From positions 1 to 64,000 of the forward strand of contig JAHJLB010000050.1 of assembly GCA_018822105.1 (NCBI GenBank): 64,000 bases of DNA, read 5' to 3'. The position numbers were made by a program, and so were the translations under genes. Each line of letters opens with the position of its first letter. Position 1 is the first letter of the stretch. Origin of the DNA: Pseudomonadota bacterium (GTDB lineage Bacteria > Desulfobacterota > Desulfovibrionia > Desulfovibrionales > Desulfovibrionaceae). Below the pieces are notes generated by a model. It did not search any database. It was not told the DNA's origin and saw nothing but the letters and a program-made list of their open reading frames with translations. Below are positions 26,433 through 36,871 of the stretch, one piece after another.

Positions 26433-28451
26433 CTACTCCCAGGGCCGCGACCGGGAGGTGAACAGCCCGGCCTTGGCCGCAATGTCCCTGTGGGAGCCGA
26501 ACACGTAGGCCACGTCCCCGGCCGCGAGGCGCAGGGTGCCGTCCGGGTTTCCCATGACCTCCTCGCCCCGGCCCACGGCCACCACGGTCAGCCCGTGGAT
26601 GCGGCGCAGGCCGGACTCTTCCAGGGTCTGCCCGTCCAGCACGCAGCCCGCCTCCACAGTGATGGCGCTCAGGTCCATGTCCGGGAACTGACGATTGAGG
26701 GCGCAAAACGAGTCGCCGCGCTGTTCCGCGCTGCGCAGCATGCCGTACCCCTCGGCACGCACGCTCTCGGTGAAGCCCTCGATGTCGGCGCGCGGCACCA
26801 GGTAGCGCATCATCACCCGGGTGAATATCTCGATGGAGGTCTCGAACTCCTCGGGCACCACGTCGCTGGCGCCCAGGTCCTTGAGCGGGCCGATCTCGCT
26901 TTGAAAGCGCGTGCGGGTGATGATGTGCAGGCCGGGGTTGAGCCTGCGCGCGGAATCGGTGATGCGGCGGATGGACACCGGGTCGGACACGACGATGGCC
27001 AGCACCCGCGCCTGGGCCACGCCCACATGCTCCAGCACGGCGGTCTGGCTGGCGTCGCCGTAGACGATGGGCTCGCCCTGGGCGGCGCTGTGCCGCACGG
27101 TGTTCGGGTTCATCTCCACCACGCGGTAGCCGATGCCGAAGGACTTGGCCGCGCTGGCAAGGTGCCTGCCGCCCACGCCGAAGCCCACGATAACCAGATG
27201 GTCGGACAGGGCGGCCTGGGCCTGCCCGGCCCGCTCCATCTCCCGCTCGAAGGGCCGCTTGGGCATGCGCGCCACAAAGCCCAGGCCGCCCACCCACTGC
27301 GCCGCGCGCGGGGCCAGGGCGATGAGCGGCGGGGTCAGCCCCATGGTCAGGATGCTGGCGGCCAGGAAGAGTTGGTAGCCGTCCACGCCCAATAGGCCGT
27401 GGGTCAGGCCCACCTTGGCCAGCACGAAGGAGAACTCGCCCACCTGGCACAGGGCCAGGCCGACCATCACCGCCGGGCCCGCCGGATAGCCCAGCAGGTA
27501 CGCGGCCAAGCCTGCGGCCAGCGCCTTCAGCACCAGCACCGCGCCTGTGGTTCCGGCCACCAGCGCGATGTTGGTGAAGAGAAAACTTATGTCGAGCAGC
27601 ATGCCCACGGAGATGAAGAACAGGCTCGTGAAGACGTCGCGGAAGGGCAGGATGCCCTCCAGGGCGCTCAGGCTGTACTCCGAGTCGGAGATGATGAGCC
27701 CGGCCAGAAACGCGCCGAGCGACAGCGACAAGCCCAGGTGCGAGGTCAGAAAGGCCGTGGCCAGGCACAGGGCCAGGGTGCTGATGAGGAAAAGCTCGCG
27801 GCTTCTGGTCTGTACGATGCGGTGCAGCAGCGGGGGAACCACCCGGCGCGCCAAAACAAACACCAGCCCCACCAGGCCGAAGCCCTTGGCCAGGGGCCAA
27901 AGGAACCACAGGCCCGAGCCGCCGGTTCCAGCCGCGCCGCCCGCCAGGAAAGGCACCAGGAGCATCATGGGCACTATGATGAGATCCTGGAAAATGAGTA
28001 CGGACAGGGCCACGCGCCCGTGGACGCTCTCCATCTCGGCCCGTTGCTGGAGGATCTTGAGCACGATGGCCGTGGACGACAACGACGCCAGAAAGCCCAG
28101 GAACACGCCGAAGGACACACCGTGGCCCAGGCTCAGGGCCAGCGCGGCAAAGGCGCCGATGGTCAGCAACACCTGTGCCCCGCCGCCCAGGAGCACGTTG
28201 CTGCCCAGGCGCACAAGCTCGCCCAGTGACAGCTCCAGGCCGATGGTGAACAGCAAAAGCACCACGCCCACCTCGGCCATGAACTCGACCTCGTGCACTG
28301 CGCTGACGAGCTTCAGGCCGTAGGGCCCGGCGATGACGCCGGTAATGAGAAAGCCCACGATGGGCGGCACCCGGACCTTGTGGCAAAGGTAGATGACGCC
28401 GACGGAGAGGCCGAAAATCGTCAAAATTTCCGTGAGCAGCGTAAGGTCCAT
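26433..28451 (-). CDS. KefB-type monovalent cation:proton antiporter (CPA2) with RCK domain
   Basis: A 672-residue transporter: about 12-13 membrane helices (residues 1-385), with GFLITGVIAGPYGL and GLELSLGEL typical of CPA2 antiporters, then an RCK-N Rossmann domain (LVIVGFGVGGRHLA) and a C-terminal TrkA-C-type domain. Likely potassium/proton exchange controlled by ligand binding to the RCK domain. The start is ATG 28451; a longer frame from 28466 adds five residues. It is divergent from no gene: trpB2 lies upstream on the same strand, separated by a strong terminator. Confidence 0.87.
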   Translation of the reverse strand: MDLTLLTEILTIFGLSVGVIYLCHKVRVPPIVGFLITGVIAGPYGLKLVSAVHEVEFMAEVGVVLLLFTIGLELSLGELVRLGSNVLLGGGAQVLLTIGAFAALALSLGHGVSFGVFLGFLASLSSTAIVLKILQQRAEMESVHGRVALSVLIFQDLIIVPMMLLVPFLAGGAAGTGGSGLWFLWPLAKGFGLVGLVFVLARRVVPPLLHRIVQTRSRELFLISTLALCLATAFLTSHLGLSLSLGAFLAGLIISDSEYSLSALEGILPFRDVFTSLFFISVGMLLDISFLFTNIALVAGTTGAVLVLKALAAGLAAYLLGYPAGPAVMVGLALCQVGEFSFVLAKVGLTHGLLGVDGYQLFLAASILTMGLTPPLIALAPRAAQWVGGLGFVARMPKRPFEREMERAGQAQAALSDHLVIVGFGVGGRHLASAAKSFGIGYRVVEMNPNTVRHSAAQGEPIVYGDASQTAVLEHVGVAQARVLAIVVSDPVSIRRITDSARRLNPGLHIITRTRFQSEIGPLKDLGASDVVPEEFETSIEIFTRVMMRYLVPRADIEGFTESVRAEGYGMLRSAEQRGDSFCALNRQFPDMDLSAITVEAGCVLDGQTLEESGLRRIHGLTVVAVGRGEEVMGNPDGTLRLAAGDVAYVFGSHRDIAAKAGLFTSRSRPWE

Positions 28452-28510
28452 GCTTGATTTGCACACAGCGGAGGGATGGCGTCAAGGCCGGGTCCGGGTT
28501 TTGGACGCAA

Positions 28511-28539
28511 AAAAGGGGGCCCCGTTTGGGCCCCCTTTT
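28511..28539. terminator. Bidirectional intrinsic terminator
   Basis: AAAAGGGGGCCC pairs with GGGCCCCCTTTT around a 5-base loop, with A- and T-tracts at the two ends, so it can stop transcription either way. It lies after the trpB2 stop (28577, minus strand) and before the KefB-type gene. Confidence 0.85.
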
Positions 28540-28576
28540 GCTTTGACGGATCGGATAGCGAAGGTACGCGGCCCGG

Positions 28577-29923
28577 CTAGCCCCCGATGTTCGGGCACAG
28601 GGACAGGGCGCTGTCGATGTCCTCCTGGGGCAGCTCGAAGTTGGTCAGGTCGCCGCGCAGGTAGGCGTCGTAGGAGCCCAGGTCGAGCATGCCGTGGCCG
28701 GAATACAGGAAGACCACGCAGGAGCCGGGCTTGGCGGTCTTGGCCACGTCGATGGCGCTCATGATGGCGTGGCTGGTCTCCGGCGCGGGCAGGAAGCCCT
28801 CGGTCTTGAGGAAGAGCTGGGCCGCCTCGAAGCATTCCTTCTGGTAGTAGGCGCGCGCGTCGATGAGTCCCTCGGCCATGAGGTTGCAGACGATGGGCGC
28901 GTCGCCGTGGTAGCGCAGGCCGCCGGCGTGGATGGGCGCGGGCATGAAGGCGTGGCCCAGGGTGTGCATCTTCATCAGCGGGGTCAGCCGGGCCATGTCG
29001 CCGTAGTCGTAGCGGAAGCTGCCGCGCGTCAGGGTCGGGCAGGCCTTGGGCTCCGCGGCCACGAAGGTGATGTCCTCGCCCGCGAGCTTGCGCGGCAGGA
29101 ACGGCAGCACCAATCCGCCGAAGTTCGAGCCTCCGCCCACGCAGCCCACCAGGTAGTCGGGCTTCTCGCCCACCATGGCCAGCTGCTTCTCGGTCTCCAG
29201 GCCCACGATGCTCTGGTGCAGCAGCACGTGGTTCAGCACGCTGCCCAGGGTGTAGTTGGTGTCGGCGTGGGTGGCGGCGTCCTCCACGGCCTCGGAGATG
29301 GCCAGGCCCAGGCTGCCCTTGCAGTCCGGATCCTTGGCCAGCATGGCGCGGCCGGTGTTGGTCTGCATGGAGGGCGAGGCGAAGATCTCCCCGCCGTAGG
29401 TGTTGATGAGGATCTTGCGGTAGGGCTTCTGTTCATAGCTCACCCGGACCATGTACACGGTGCAGGCCATGTCGAACTGGCTGCAGGCGAACGAGAGCGC
29501 CGTGCCCCACTGGCCCGCGCCGGTCTCGGTGGACAGGCGCTTCACGCCCTCGCGCTTGTTGTAGTAGACCTGCGGGATGGAGGTGTTGGGCTTGTGCGAG
29601 CCGGCCGGGGAGACGGACTCGTTCTTGTAGTAGATGCGGCACTTGGCCCCGATGGCCTCTTCCAGGCGCTTGGCGCGCACCAGGGGCGTGGGCCGGTACA
29701 GGCGGTAGACGTCGATGACCGGCTCGGGGATGGCGACCCAGCGTTCCGGGCTCATCTCCTGCTCAATCAAGGCCTTGGCGAAAATGGGCTCCAGCGCCTC
29801 CGGGGTCAGGGGCTTTTGCGTGGCCGGGTCCAGGGGCGGGGCCAGGGGGGTGGGCAGGTCGGGCAGGGCGTTGTACCACTGCGTGGGCATCTCGGACTGG
29901 GGCAGATTGATCCTGGTCTCCAC
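28577..29923 (-). CDS. trpB2: TrpB2-type tryptophan synthase beta chain
   Basis: A 448-residue PLP enzyme of the TrpB2 group, longer than TrpB1 at the N-terminus. The PLP lysine is K111 in [21 protein letters not shown] and the phosphate loop [10 protein letters not shown] are present. TrpB2 joins indole and serine, often without a TrpA partner, and no trpA is adjacent. In many anaerobes it salvages indole or uses phosphoserine. The gene stands alone between a terminator and the divergent icd, with about 280 bases upstream containing a GGCCGGCC-rich inverted repeat near 29950. Confidence 0.92.
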   Translation of the reverse strand: METRINLPQSEMPTQWYNALPDLPTPLAPPLDPATQKPLTPEALEPIFAKALIEQEMSPERWVAIPEPVIDVYRLYRPTPLVRAKRLEEAIGAKCRIYYKNESVSPAGSHKPNTSIPQVYYNKREGVKRLSTETGAGQWGTALSFACSQFDMACTVYMVRVSYEQKPYRKILINTYGGEIFASPSMQTNTGRAMLAKDPDCKGSLGLAISEAVEDAATHADTNYTLGSVLNHVLLHQSIVGLETEKQLAMVGEKPDYLVGCVGGGSNFGGLVLPFLPRKLAGEDITFVAAEPKACPTLTRGSFRYDYGDMARLTPLMKMHTLGHAFMPAPIHAGGLRYHGDAPIVCNLMAEGLIDARAYYQKECFEAAQLFLKTEGFLPAPETSHAIMSAIDVAKTAKPGSCVVFLYSGHGMLDLGSYDAYLRGDLTNFELPQEDIDSALSLCPNIGG

Positions 29924-30202
29924 GGCAAATCTCCTTCTGGTGCTGGCCGGCCCTGCGGGGCGGCCCTGAATTTCAGCTCGTTGTCCTGCGCGCCATGAGG
30001 CCTCGTGGTGGCCCGCGGGACGGCAATTCCGTATCTTTTGGATTGTGAGTGCCTACGTGCGCCGGCGACAATTGTCAAGGCGGGCATTCACTCGCCTGGC
30101 GCACACTCCGCTTGCCTTGGGTCCGAAGCCCGGCTATCAAGGGGCACGCGACGGCCGGCCCCAGGGGCGGACATGCGCGAATTTTTTCGGGAGGCATCAG
30201 CA

Positions 30203-31354
<1,152 letters not shown>

Positions 31355-31444
31355 CAGGCAAAGAAATCGACGGGCCGCCCGGTGCTGTCCAGCTCCCGCT
31401 CCAGCGGGCCTGGCGGGGTCGGGCGGCTCTTTTCGTGGGAGAGG

Positions 31445-31846
31445 CTATTCCGGCAATTCCACGGACCAGACGCTCGAGGGCTCCAGGGCCAGGGCGGCGA
31501 TGAGCGCGCGGGCCTGCCGCAGCACAAGCTCGGCCTCGCGCCGCAGGGCTTCCAGCAGCAGGACGGCCACGCCCCTGTCGTCGCGCTTGACGGCATCGCC
31601 CAGGGCCTTGGCCTGTTCGGACATGACGTAGGCATGCACCGCGCCGGAGATGTTCACCAGGGAATGCAGGCACTGGCGGACGGCCATGACGTCCCAGGCG
31701 GCGAGATGGCTCCCCAGCTGCTCCATGCGCTCCCTGGCCTGGGGCTCAAAGAGGCCGAGCATCTGCGCGAGGATGTCCTCGTTCCCGGCAAAGGCGTCCT
31801 GCAGCGAGACCATGTTGATTCCGGTCAAGACACTCCCCACGCTCAT
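31445..31846 (-). CDS. Hpt (histidine phosphotransfer) domain protein
   Basis: A 133-residue all-helical protein with an Hpt domain: the phospho-accepting histidine is H61 in CLHSLVNISGAVHA, with the helical partner before it (ARERMEQLGSHLAAWD). It would relay phosphate between a hybrid kinase and a response regulator. No hybrid kinase is adjacent; the nearest two-component genes are 5 kb away (36139-38866). Converges on icd. Confidence 0.7.
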   Translation of the reverse strand: MSVGSVLTGINMVSLQDAFAGNEDILAQMLGLFEPQARERMEQLGSHLAAWDVMAVRQCLHSLVNISGAVHAYVMSEQAKALGDAVKRDDRGVAVLLLEALRREAELVLRQARALIAALALEPSSVWSVELPE

Positions 31847-32037
31847 GTGCTTCCCATCCCTGCCGGCAGACGCCGGTCCGCGTATTTTTCCATGTTCACT
31901 CCATAGCTCCCCTTCGCCTGCCGCGCAAGTGCCAAGGCTGCACTAATCGCTTCCGTGTTGCATGCGCAGGCGTGCAAGGATACGGTCAAAGCCAAGGCCT
32001 GGGCTTTCCCAGGCAAATCTCCAGCAAGGATGTCCAC

Positions 32038-32925
32038 ATGCCTTCAGACGATAATGGTTTTGCGCGACTCATGAAAGAGAAGCTGGCCGAAATCCGCGCC
32101 GTGGACATCCTGCCCGAGGAGCTGGTGGGGCTGGTGGAGCGGGTGCTGCCCGTGCAGCTCGGCGCCCGGGACAAGGCCCGCGTGACCCTGCCCGAGGCCT
32201 CCGGCTGCGCCACGGTGGAGGCCCTGTTCGCGGGCAGCCCCCTCATCCTGCGCGAGAACTTCCCCCACGACTTCGAGCAGGCCCTGGGGCTGTTTGAGAC
32301 CCTGCTGACCCTGCTGGCGGACAGCGGCGGCGCGGCGGGCCAGGCCGCGAAAACCCTGCGCGCGGCCCAGGCCGCGGGCGAGCTCGACCCGGCCCAGGTG
32401 CTGCGCGCCCTGCCTGCCGGAGACGAGACCCTGTTCGCGGCCTGGCGCCAGCGCCTGCCCGACAGCCCAAGGGCCCTGGATTTTCTGGCCGTCTCGTCCC
32501 TGTGGCCCGGCCTGAACGCCGCAGCCCGGGCCCTGGCCCCGCGCCTGCCCGAAAACATGCCCCACGACCAGGGGCACTGCCCGCTTTGCGGCAGCCTGCC
32601 CTACCTGACCCTGCTGCGCGAAAAGGAGGGCCTGCGCTTCGGGGCCTGTTCCTACTGCGGGCACGAATACCGCCTGCGGCGCATCAGCTGCCCCTACTGC
32701 GACGAGTCCGACACGGCCAAGCTCAGGCTCTTCCGCGTGGAGGAGTATCCGGGCGTGGCGGTCAGCGTCTGCGACACCTGCTCCATGTACGCCAAGACCC
32801 TGGACTTCCGCCAGCTGGGCAAGGACATGCTGCCGGCCCTGGACGACATGGCCACCGTGGCCCTGGACGTGCTGGCCCAGAGCCAGGGTTACAAGCGCCC
32901 CACCCTTTCGGCCTGGGGCTTTTAG
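32038..32925 (+). CDS. fdhE: Formate dehydrogenase accessory protein FdhE
   Basis: A 295-residue cytoplasmic chaperone of the FdhE family with four CxxC-type metal sites in the last third: CPLCGSLPYL, CSYCGHEYR, CPYCDE and CDTCSMYAKTLD. FdhE binds the catalytic subunit before Tat export. ATG 32038 has an AAGGA element about 8 bases upstream. It lies 9 kb from fdhAB and stands alone, followed by a 20-bp-stem hairpin. Confidence 0.9.
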   Translation: MPSDDNGFARLMKEKLAEIRAVDILPEELVGLVERVLPVQLGARDKARVTLPEASGCATVEALFAGSPLILRENFPHDFEQALGLFETLLTLLADSGGAAGQAAKTLRAAQAAGELDPAQVLRALPAGDETLFAAWRQRLPDSPRALDFLAVSSLWPGLNAAARALAPRLPENMPHDQGHCPLCGSLPYLTLLREKEGLRFGACSYCGHEYRLRRISCPYCDESDTAKLRLFRVEEYPGVAVSVCDTCSMYAKTLDFRQLGKDMLPALDDMATVALDVLAQSQGYKRPTLSAWGF

Positions 32926-32933
32926 GCCCCGCA

Positions 32934-32986
32934 CCAAGGGGCAAGTCCGGAGCCGGGCCTTCCCCCGCTCCGGACTTGCCCCTTGG
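32934..32986. terminator. 20-bp stem hairpin between convergent genes
   Basis: CCAAGGGGCAAGTCCGGAGC (32934-32953) pairs perfectly with 32967-32986 around a 13-base loop. It lies between the stops of fdhE and the small lipoprotein gene (33012, minus). There is no T-tract, so it may work as a bidirectional or Rho-assisted end. Confidence 0.65.
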
Positions 32987-33011
32987 CCGCGGCCCGGCCT
33001 GGACCAGCGGA

Positions 33012-33332
33012 CTACTTCACCGTCTTGCGGAAGGTCATGCCGCCCGTGCCCGGCATGTCCAGCTCCAGGGCGCCCGCGCCCAGGCGGACCTTGATGACGC
33101 CGCCCTGGCGCGTGTGCAGAAGCACCACCCCATTGCCCCGGGCCTCCCAGCGGAAGGGGGCCTCCTCCGCGCCCACGCAAAGCGCCCCGCCGCCATCGGG
33201 GCGCAGGGTGAGCCGCGCCGGGCCGGTGTCCACGCGTTCGCACTCATAGTCGCCCTCCAGGCCCTCCACAGGGCCCCTGCAGCCCGCAAGCAGCAGCGCA
33301 AGGGCCAGCGCAGGAAACACCCTCCGGCTCAT
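33012..33332 (-). CDS. Small lipoprotein of unknown function
   Basis: A 106-residue protein with a signal peptide ending in the lipobox LLLAGC, then a compact beta-rich domain (GDYECERVD...RLTLRPDGGGALCVG...GGMTFRKTV). The alternating strands resemble small MliC/META-like lipoproteins, but I cannot assign a family. It is the last gene of the seven-gene sensory operon and its ATG overlaps the stop of the MauE-like gene (ATGA), so its product is probably needed by the same periplasmic system. Confidence 0.7.
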   Translation of the reverse strand: MSRRVFPALALALLLAGCRGPVEGLEGDYECERVDTGPARLTLRPDGGGALCVGAEEAPFRWEARGNGVVLLHTRQGGVIKVRLGAGALELDMPGTGGMTFRKTVK

Positions 33333-33808
33333 GGTGCAATCTCCTTGAGTTTGCTCTGGTAGCGCCCTTCCAGCGCCAGCGGGGAATCAAAGAAGAAGAC
33401 GTGGACGGCCATGCCCAGCCAGATCAGGTCGCGCACCACGGTCATCCAGGTCATGCGCTCCTCCAGGGAGTGGAAGCAGCCGCAGTCGATGGGCGTCTCG
33501 CGCAGCAGGTTCAGGGCCACGGCCAGGCAGAAGACCGCCAGCAGCCCGGCCAGGATGGCGCTCACCGTGCGCACGCGCACCCCGGCCACCAGCATCGCCC
33601 CGCAGATGAGCTCCAGCCAGGGCAGCGCCAGGGCCACGGCGTTCACCGCCAGGGCGGGCACGATCTGGTAGCTGGCGATGGTCTCGGCGAACTCCGCCGC
33701 GTAGCCGATCTTGTAGACGCTGGCGTAGACGAAGACCCCGCCCAGATAGATCCGGAACCCCAGGGCCAGCCAGCGGCCCAGCGCATCGCGCCACAGGCCG
33801 CGTCTCAT
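33329..33808 (-). CDS. MauE/DoxX-like membrane protein
   Basis: A 159-residue four-helix inner-membrane protein with LGGVFVYASVYKIGYAAEFAETIASYQIVP, typical of the MauE/DoxX group, and a DCGCF cysteine motif in the C-terminal half. MauE proteins assist disulfide or cofactor formation in exported partners. The thioredoxin-like gene two positions upstream in the operon is a likely partner. Both ends overlap neighbours by ATGA. Confidence 0.75.
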   Translation of the reverse strand: MRRGLWRDALGRWLALGFRIYLGGVFVYASVYKIGYAAEFAETIASYQIVPALAVNAVALALPWLELICGAMLVAGVRVRTVSAILAGLLAVFCLAVALNLLRETPIDCGCFHSLEERMTWMTVVRDLIWLGMAVHVFFFDSPLALEGRYQSKLKEIAP

Positions 33809-35571
33809 GGCTCCACCGGATAGCCCCGGGCCACCCAGGCCGAAAGCCCGTCGTCGATGACCATGACGCGCTCGTGCTCGCGCGCCAGGAGCCTCGCCGC
33901 CACGTCCTCGTCCCAGCGGCGGCTGATGTTGCCGCCATAGACGATCAAGGGCGTGGACAGGGGCAGCTTGGCGAAGCGCATGATGTAGACCATGTCGAAC
34001 AGGGCCGGGGTCAGGCTCACCGCCCCGCGCACGCGCCGCTGCTCGAAAAAGGCCTGGGGCCTGGCGTCCACGATGACCGCGCCCTCGCTCTGCTGCAGCT
34101 CCCGCGCCTTCTGGGCCGTGATGCTGTGGGCCGGGGGCCGGCTCAGGTGCCCGGGCACCAGGGGCACGCCGTTCGGGCTGGCCAGGTTGAACAGAAAGCC
34201 CAGGAGCATGGACGCCAGGAGGATGACCCCGCAGTCCAGCCAGGAAAAGCGCCTGGAGCGCAGGCCCTCGGCGTGCAGGAAGGCTCGCACGCGCTCCCCG
34301 GCGCGCTCCAGCAGGGCGATGGTCTGTCGGGCCTCGGTGAGCTCGGCCACGGTGCGCGTGAGCTCCTCGTTCTGCCGCACCAGGCCGTCGTTCAAGGCCG
34401 TGATGGTGGAGAGGCGCCGCGCGCCCTGCACATAGCCCAGCAGGGTGGCCACCTGGGCGCGCAGCATCTGCGCATCCTCCTCCTCCAGCGCCTCGCCGGA
34501 GAGGGTCTCGCCCAGCACAAGCACGCCCTGCACCTCGCGGTCCAGGGCGAAGAACAGGGCGCAGGCCGGCTCAAAGGCCAGGCCGCAGCCCGCCAGCGCG
34601 TCCGCTGCAGCGGCCACGGGCTCCACGGTGAGCGGGGCCACGCTGCGCGCGCCGGTGGCGGCGAAGGCCTTGTACACCAGGACGTCCGCCGCGGCGAAGC
34701 CGGACAGCCCGGTGTCCGGCGCGCCACGGATGGCCAGGTCCACCCCGCGCCCGGCCCGGTCCAGCACCAGCGCCAGCCCGCTGCTCACGCTGAAGGCCCC
34801 GAGCATGGTCAAGAGGAAGCTGTCCAGGACCTTCCGCACCTCGTGCAGGTGCGCCAGCTCCCCGGCCAACTCGTTGATGGCCGCCAGCTGGTGCACGCGG
34901 CGGTCCAGGCGGCGCTGCGCCGTCTGCGAGGCGGCCAGGGTCTCGGTGAGGCGGTCGTTCTTGCGGCCCAGGTCCACGCTGAGCTGGCGGATGCTGCTGA
35001 CGGCCAGGGCCCCGCGCAAGGCGCCCATGAGGATGTAGAGCAGGCTCTGCAGCAGGTCCGCGGCGTCCTGGTGCAGGGCGGTCCCGCCCCCGGCCAAAAG
35101 CGGCCCCAGGGCCAAAAGCCCGCAATGCTCCTCGTCCACGGTGAAGCAGTACAGGATGTCCATGCCCCTGGGCAGCAGGCTGTCGCCCCCGGCCTGATCG
35201 CGCTGGATGGCCCGTATCTTGGAGACCTGGAAGTCGCCGTCCAGGTCGCGGTAGGGGAAATAGGCGTCGCAGATCTCGGGCAGGCGCTGCTCCAGAGCCT
35301 CGGCCTCCGCCGCGGGCAGCCCGCGCGAAAGCACCATCCCCTCGCAGGCCGCCGGGCGGGCCAGCACGGCCACGCCGCACCTGGCCCCCACAGGCCCCAT
35401 GGCCGTGAGCAGGAAGGTCTCCACGATCTTGCGCGGCTGCAGGATGCCGGAAAGCTCCTGGGCGGTCTCCAGCAAAACGCGCATGCCCAGGCGCTTGCGC
35501 TCCAGCTCCAGGCGCATGTCCTGCCCCACGTCGTCCGGGCCTACCGCCGAATACCCTGTGCCGCCTTCCAC
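33805..35571 (-). CDS. Tandem GAF-like sensor with membrane anchor and degenerate rhodanese domain
   Basis: A 588-residue protein. Residues about 30-190 and 235-385 are two GAF-like domains, linked and followed by coiled coils (about 195-235 and 395-425). One membrane helix follows (445-463), then a rhodanese-like domain (483-588) that would lie on the other side of the membrane. The rhodanese loop reads VYGGNISRR (544-552), with glycine where the sulfur-carrying cysteine belongs, so sulfurtransferase activity is not expected. The start is GTG 35571, one base after the upstream stop. I infer a signal- or redox-sensing scaffold; there is no kinase or cyclase output domain. Confidence 0.65.
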   Translation of the reverse strand: MEGGTGYSAVGPDDVGQDMRLELERKRLGMRVLLETAQELSGILQPRKIVETFLLTAMGPVGARCGVAVLARPAACEGMVLSRGLPAAEAEALEQRLPEICDAYFPYRDLDGDFQVSKIRAIQRDQAGGDSLLPRGMDILYCFTVDEEHCGLLALGPLLAGGGTALHQDAADLLQSLLYILMGALRGALAVSSIRQLSVDLGRKNDRLTETLAASQTAQRRLDRRVHQLAAINELAGELAHLHEVRKVLDSFLLTMLGAFSVSSGLALVLDRAGRGVDLAIRGAPDTGLSGFAAADVLVYKAFAATGARSVAPLTVEPVAAAADALAGCGLAFEPACALFFALDREVQGVLVLGETLSGEALEEEDAQMLRAQVATLLGYVQGARRLSTITALNDGLVRQNEELTRTVAELTEARQTIALLERAGERVRAFLHAEGLRSRRFSWLDCGVILLASMLLGFLFNLASPNGVPLVPGHLSRPPAHSITAQKARELQQSEGAVIVDARPQAFFEQRRVRGAVSLTPALFDMVYIMRFAKLPLSTPLIVYGGNISRRWDEDVAARLLAREHERVMVIDDGLSAWVARGYPVEP

Positions 35572-35572
35572 G

Positions 35573-36121
35573 CTACCGGATCGCCTCCTTGATGCGCGCC
35601 AGCATGGCCTCGACGTCCTCGTCCACGCCCAGGTGGGCGAAGAGGACCTTGCCCGCCGGGGTGACGAGCATGGTGAAGGGCGTCTTGGGCTCGTGCAGGA
35701 GCTTGTGGTTCTTGTAGTGCTCGTCCGCCACCAGGGGATATTTGTAGATGCCGTTCTGGCGCAGGCTCTGCACCTCCATGTCCGTGCCGCCGGCGGCCAG
35801 GCCGAGCATCAGCACCTCTCCGGCCTGGATGCGCCGGGCCAGGCGGGCGTAGAGGGCGTTGAAGGCGCGCACCTGCTTGGCGCACTCGGCGCAGTAGACG
35901 CCGATGACCTCCAGCACGATGACCTTGGCCTTGAGATCCTTCAGGCGGAAGGTCTTTTTCCCGGCCACGCCGAGTTCCTGCGCGTCCTGGGCGAAGGAGG
36001 GGGCCTTCAGGCTCAGGGCGGGCAGGGTCTGGCCGGGCACGGGCAGGGGCTCCGCCGCGAACAACGGCCCGGCGGCCAGGACAAGGGCGAGAAGCGCGGC
36101 TATGGGAAAGTGCATCCGCAT
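35573..36121 (-). CDS. Exported thioredoxin-like (TlpA-type) protein
   Basis: A 182-residue protein with a signal peptide ending near GPLFAAEP, then a thioredoxin fold with active site YCAEC (VIGVYCAECAKQVRAF) and the cis-proline TPFTMLV. The spacing C-A-E-C is unlike DsbA (CPHC) and fits TlpA/ResA-like reductases. It acts in the periplasm. It is followed one base after its stop by the GAF-rhodanese gene and sits 17 bases after the receiver-STAS gene, so a role in redox control of the operon's sensor is likely but inferred. Confidence 0.78.
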   Translation of the reverse strand: MRMHFPIAALLALVLAAGPLFAAEPLPVPGQTLPALSLKAPSFAQDAQELGVAGKKTFRLKDLKAKVIVLEVIGVYCAECAKQVRAFNALYARLARRIQAGEVLMLGLAAGGTDMEVQSLRQNGIYKYPLVADEHYKNHKLLHEPKTPFTMLVTPAGKVLFAHLGVDEDVEAMLARIKEAIR

Positions 36122-36138
36122 GATAGTCTCTCCTCGGC

Positions 36139-36855
36139 TCAGGGCGCGGCCAGGGCTTCGGCGTCGGTGTCGTAGGTCTCCACCAGCTTGGCGATGCCGA
36201 CGATTTCAAACACCTTGCGGAAGTTCTCGGACAACCCGGCGATGTACACCCGCTCGCTGCGCTCCCGCGCGTCCAGCAGCAGCTGGGTCAGAAGGGCCAG
36301 GCCGGCTCCGTTGGTGGAGGCGGACTCGTCGAAGTGCAGGATGATGCGCGGACGGCCAAGCTCGCGGGCGCGCTCCATGGCCCGGGCCAGAAAGGGCTCG
36401 GAGCGGGCCGTGACGCTGCCCCGGATGGTCAGGATGGCCGCGGCCGGGGTGTCCTCCACGCTGATCTCCTCGGCCTTGCTCTTGGCGATGGCGATGCGCT
36501 CCTCGGCGCGCTTCAGGGCCTGGCTCAAGGCCACGCGCTGCACGGGCTTGTTGATGAAGTCCGTGGCGTCCAGGTTCAGCGCCCGGATGGCCAGGTCCAT
36601 GTCCCCGTGGCCGGTGATGACGATGACCTCGGCGTGGGGGTCGATCTCCTTGATGCGCTTCAAGACCTCGATGCCGTCCATGACCGGCATCTTGATGTCC
36701 GTCAGGACCACGCTGGGCCGCTCGCGCTCGAAGGCTTCCAGGCCCTCGGCCCCGTTGGCCGCGGTGAGTATCTCGTAGCCGTAGGCCGCCAGAAGCAGCC
36801 GGAACATGTTCAAGGTCGGCTGCTCGTCGTCGATGACAAGAATTTTCCGCTCCAC
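36139..36855 (-). CDS. Response regulator with receiver and STAS domains
   Basis: A 238-residue protein. Residues 1-122 are a receiver domain with the acidic pair at 9-10, phospho-acceptor D53 (LTDIKMP) and lysine 103. Residues 138-230 are a STAS (anti-sigma-factor antagonist) domain; the phosphorylation loop reads FDESASTNGAG with S180/T181 at the regulatory position. There is no DNA-binding domain, so output is by protein partner switching. The gene lies 16 bases downstream of the histidine kinase, its probable partner. No anti-sigma factor or RsbT-like kinase is in the operon. Confidence 0.85.
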   Translation of the reverse strand: MERKILVIDDEQPTLNMFRLLLAAYGYEILTAANGAEGLEAFERERPSVVLTDIKMPVMDGIEVLKRIKEIDPHAEVIVITGHGDMDLAIRALNLDATDFINKPVQRVALSQALKRAEERIAIAKSKAEEISVEDTPAAAILTIRGSVTARSEPFLARAMERARELGRPRIILHFDESASTNGAGLALLTQLLLDARERSERVYIAGLSENFRKVFEIVGIAKLVETYDTDAEALAAP

Positions 36856-36871
36856 GCAAACACTCCTCTCG

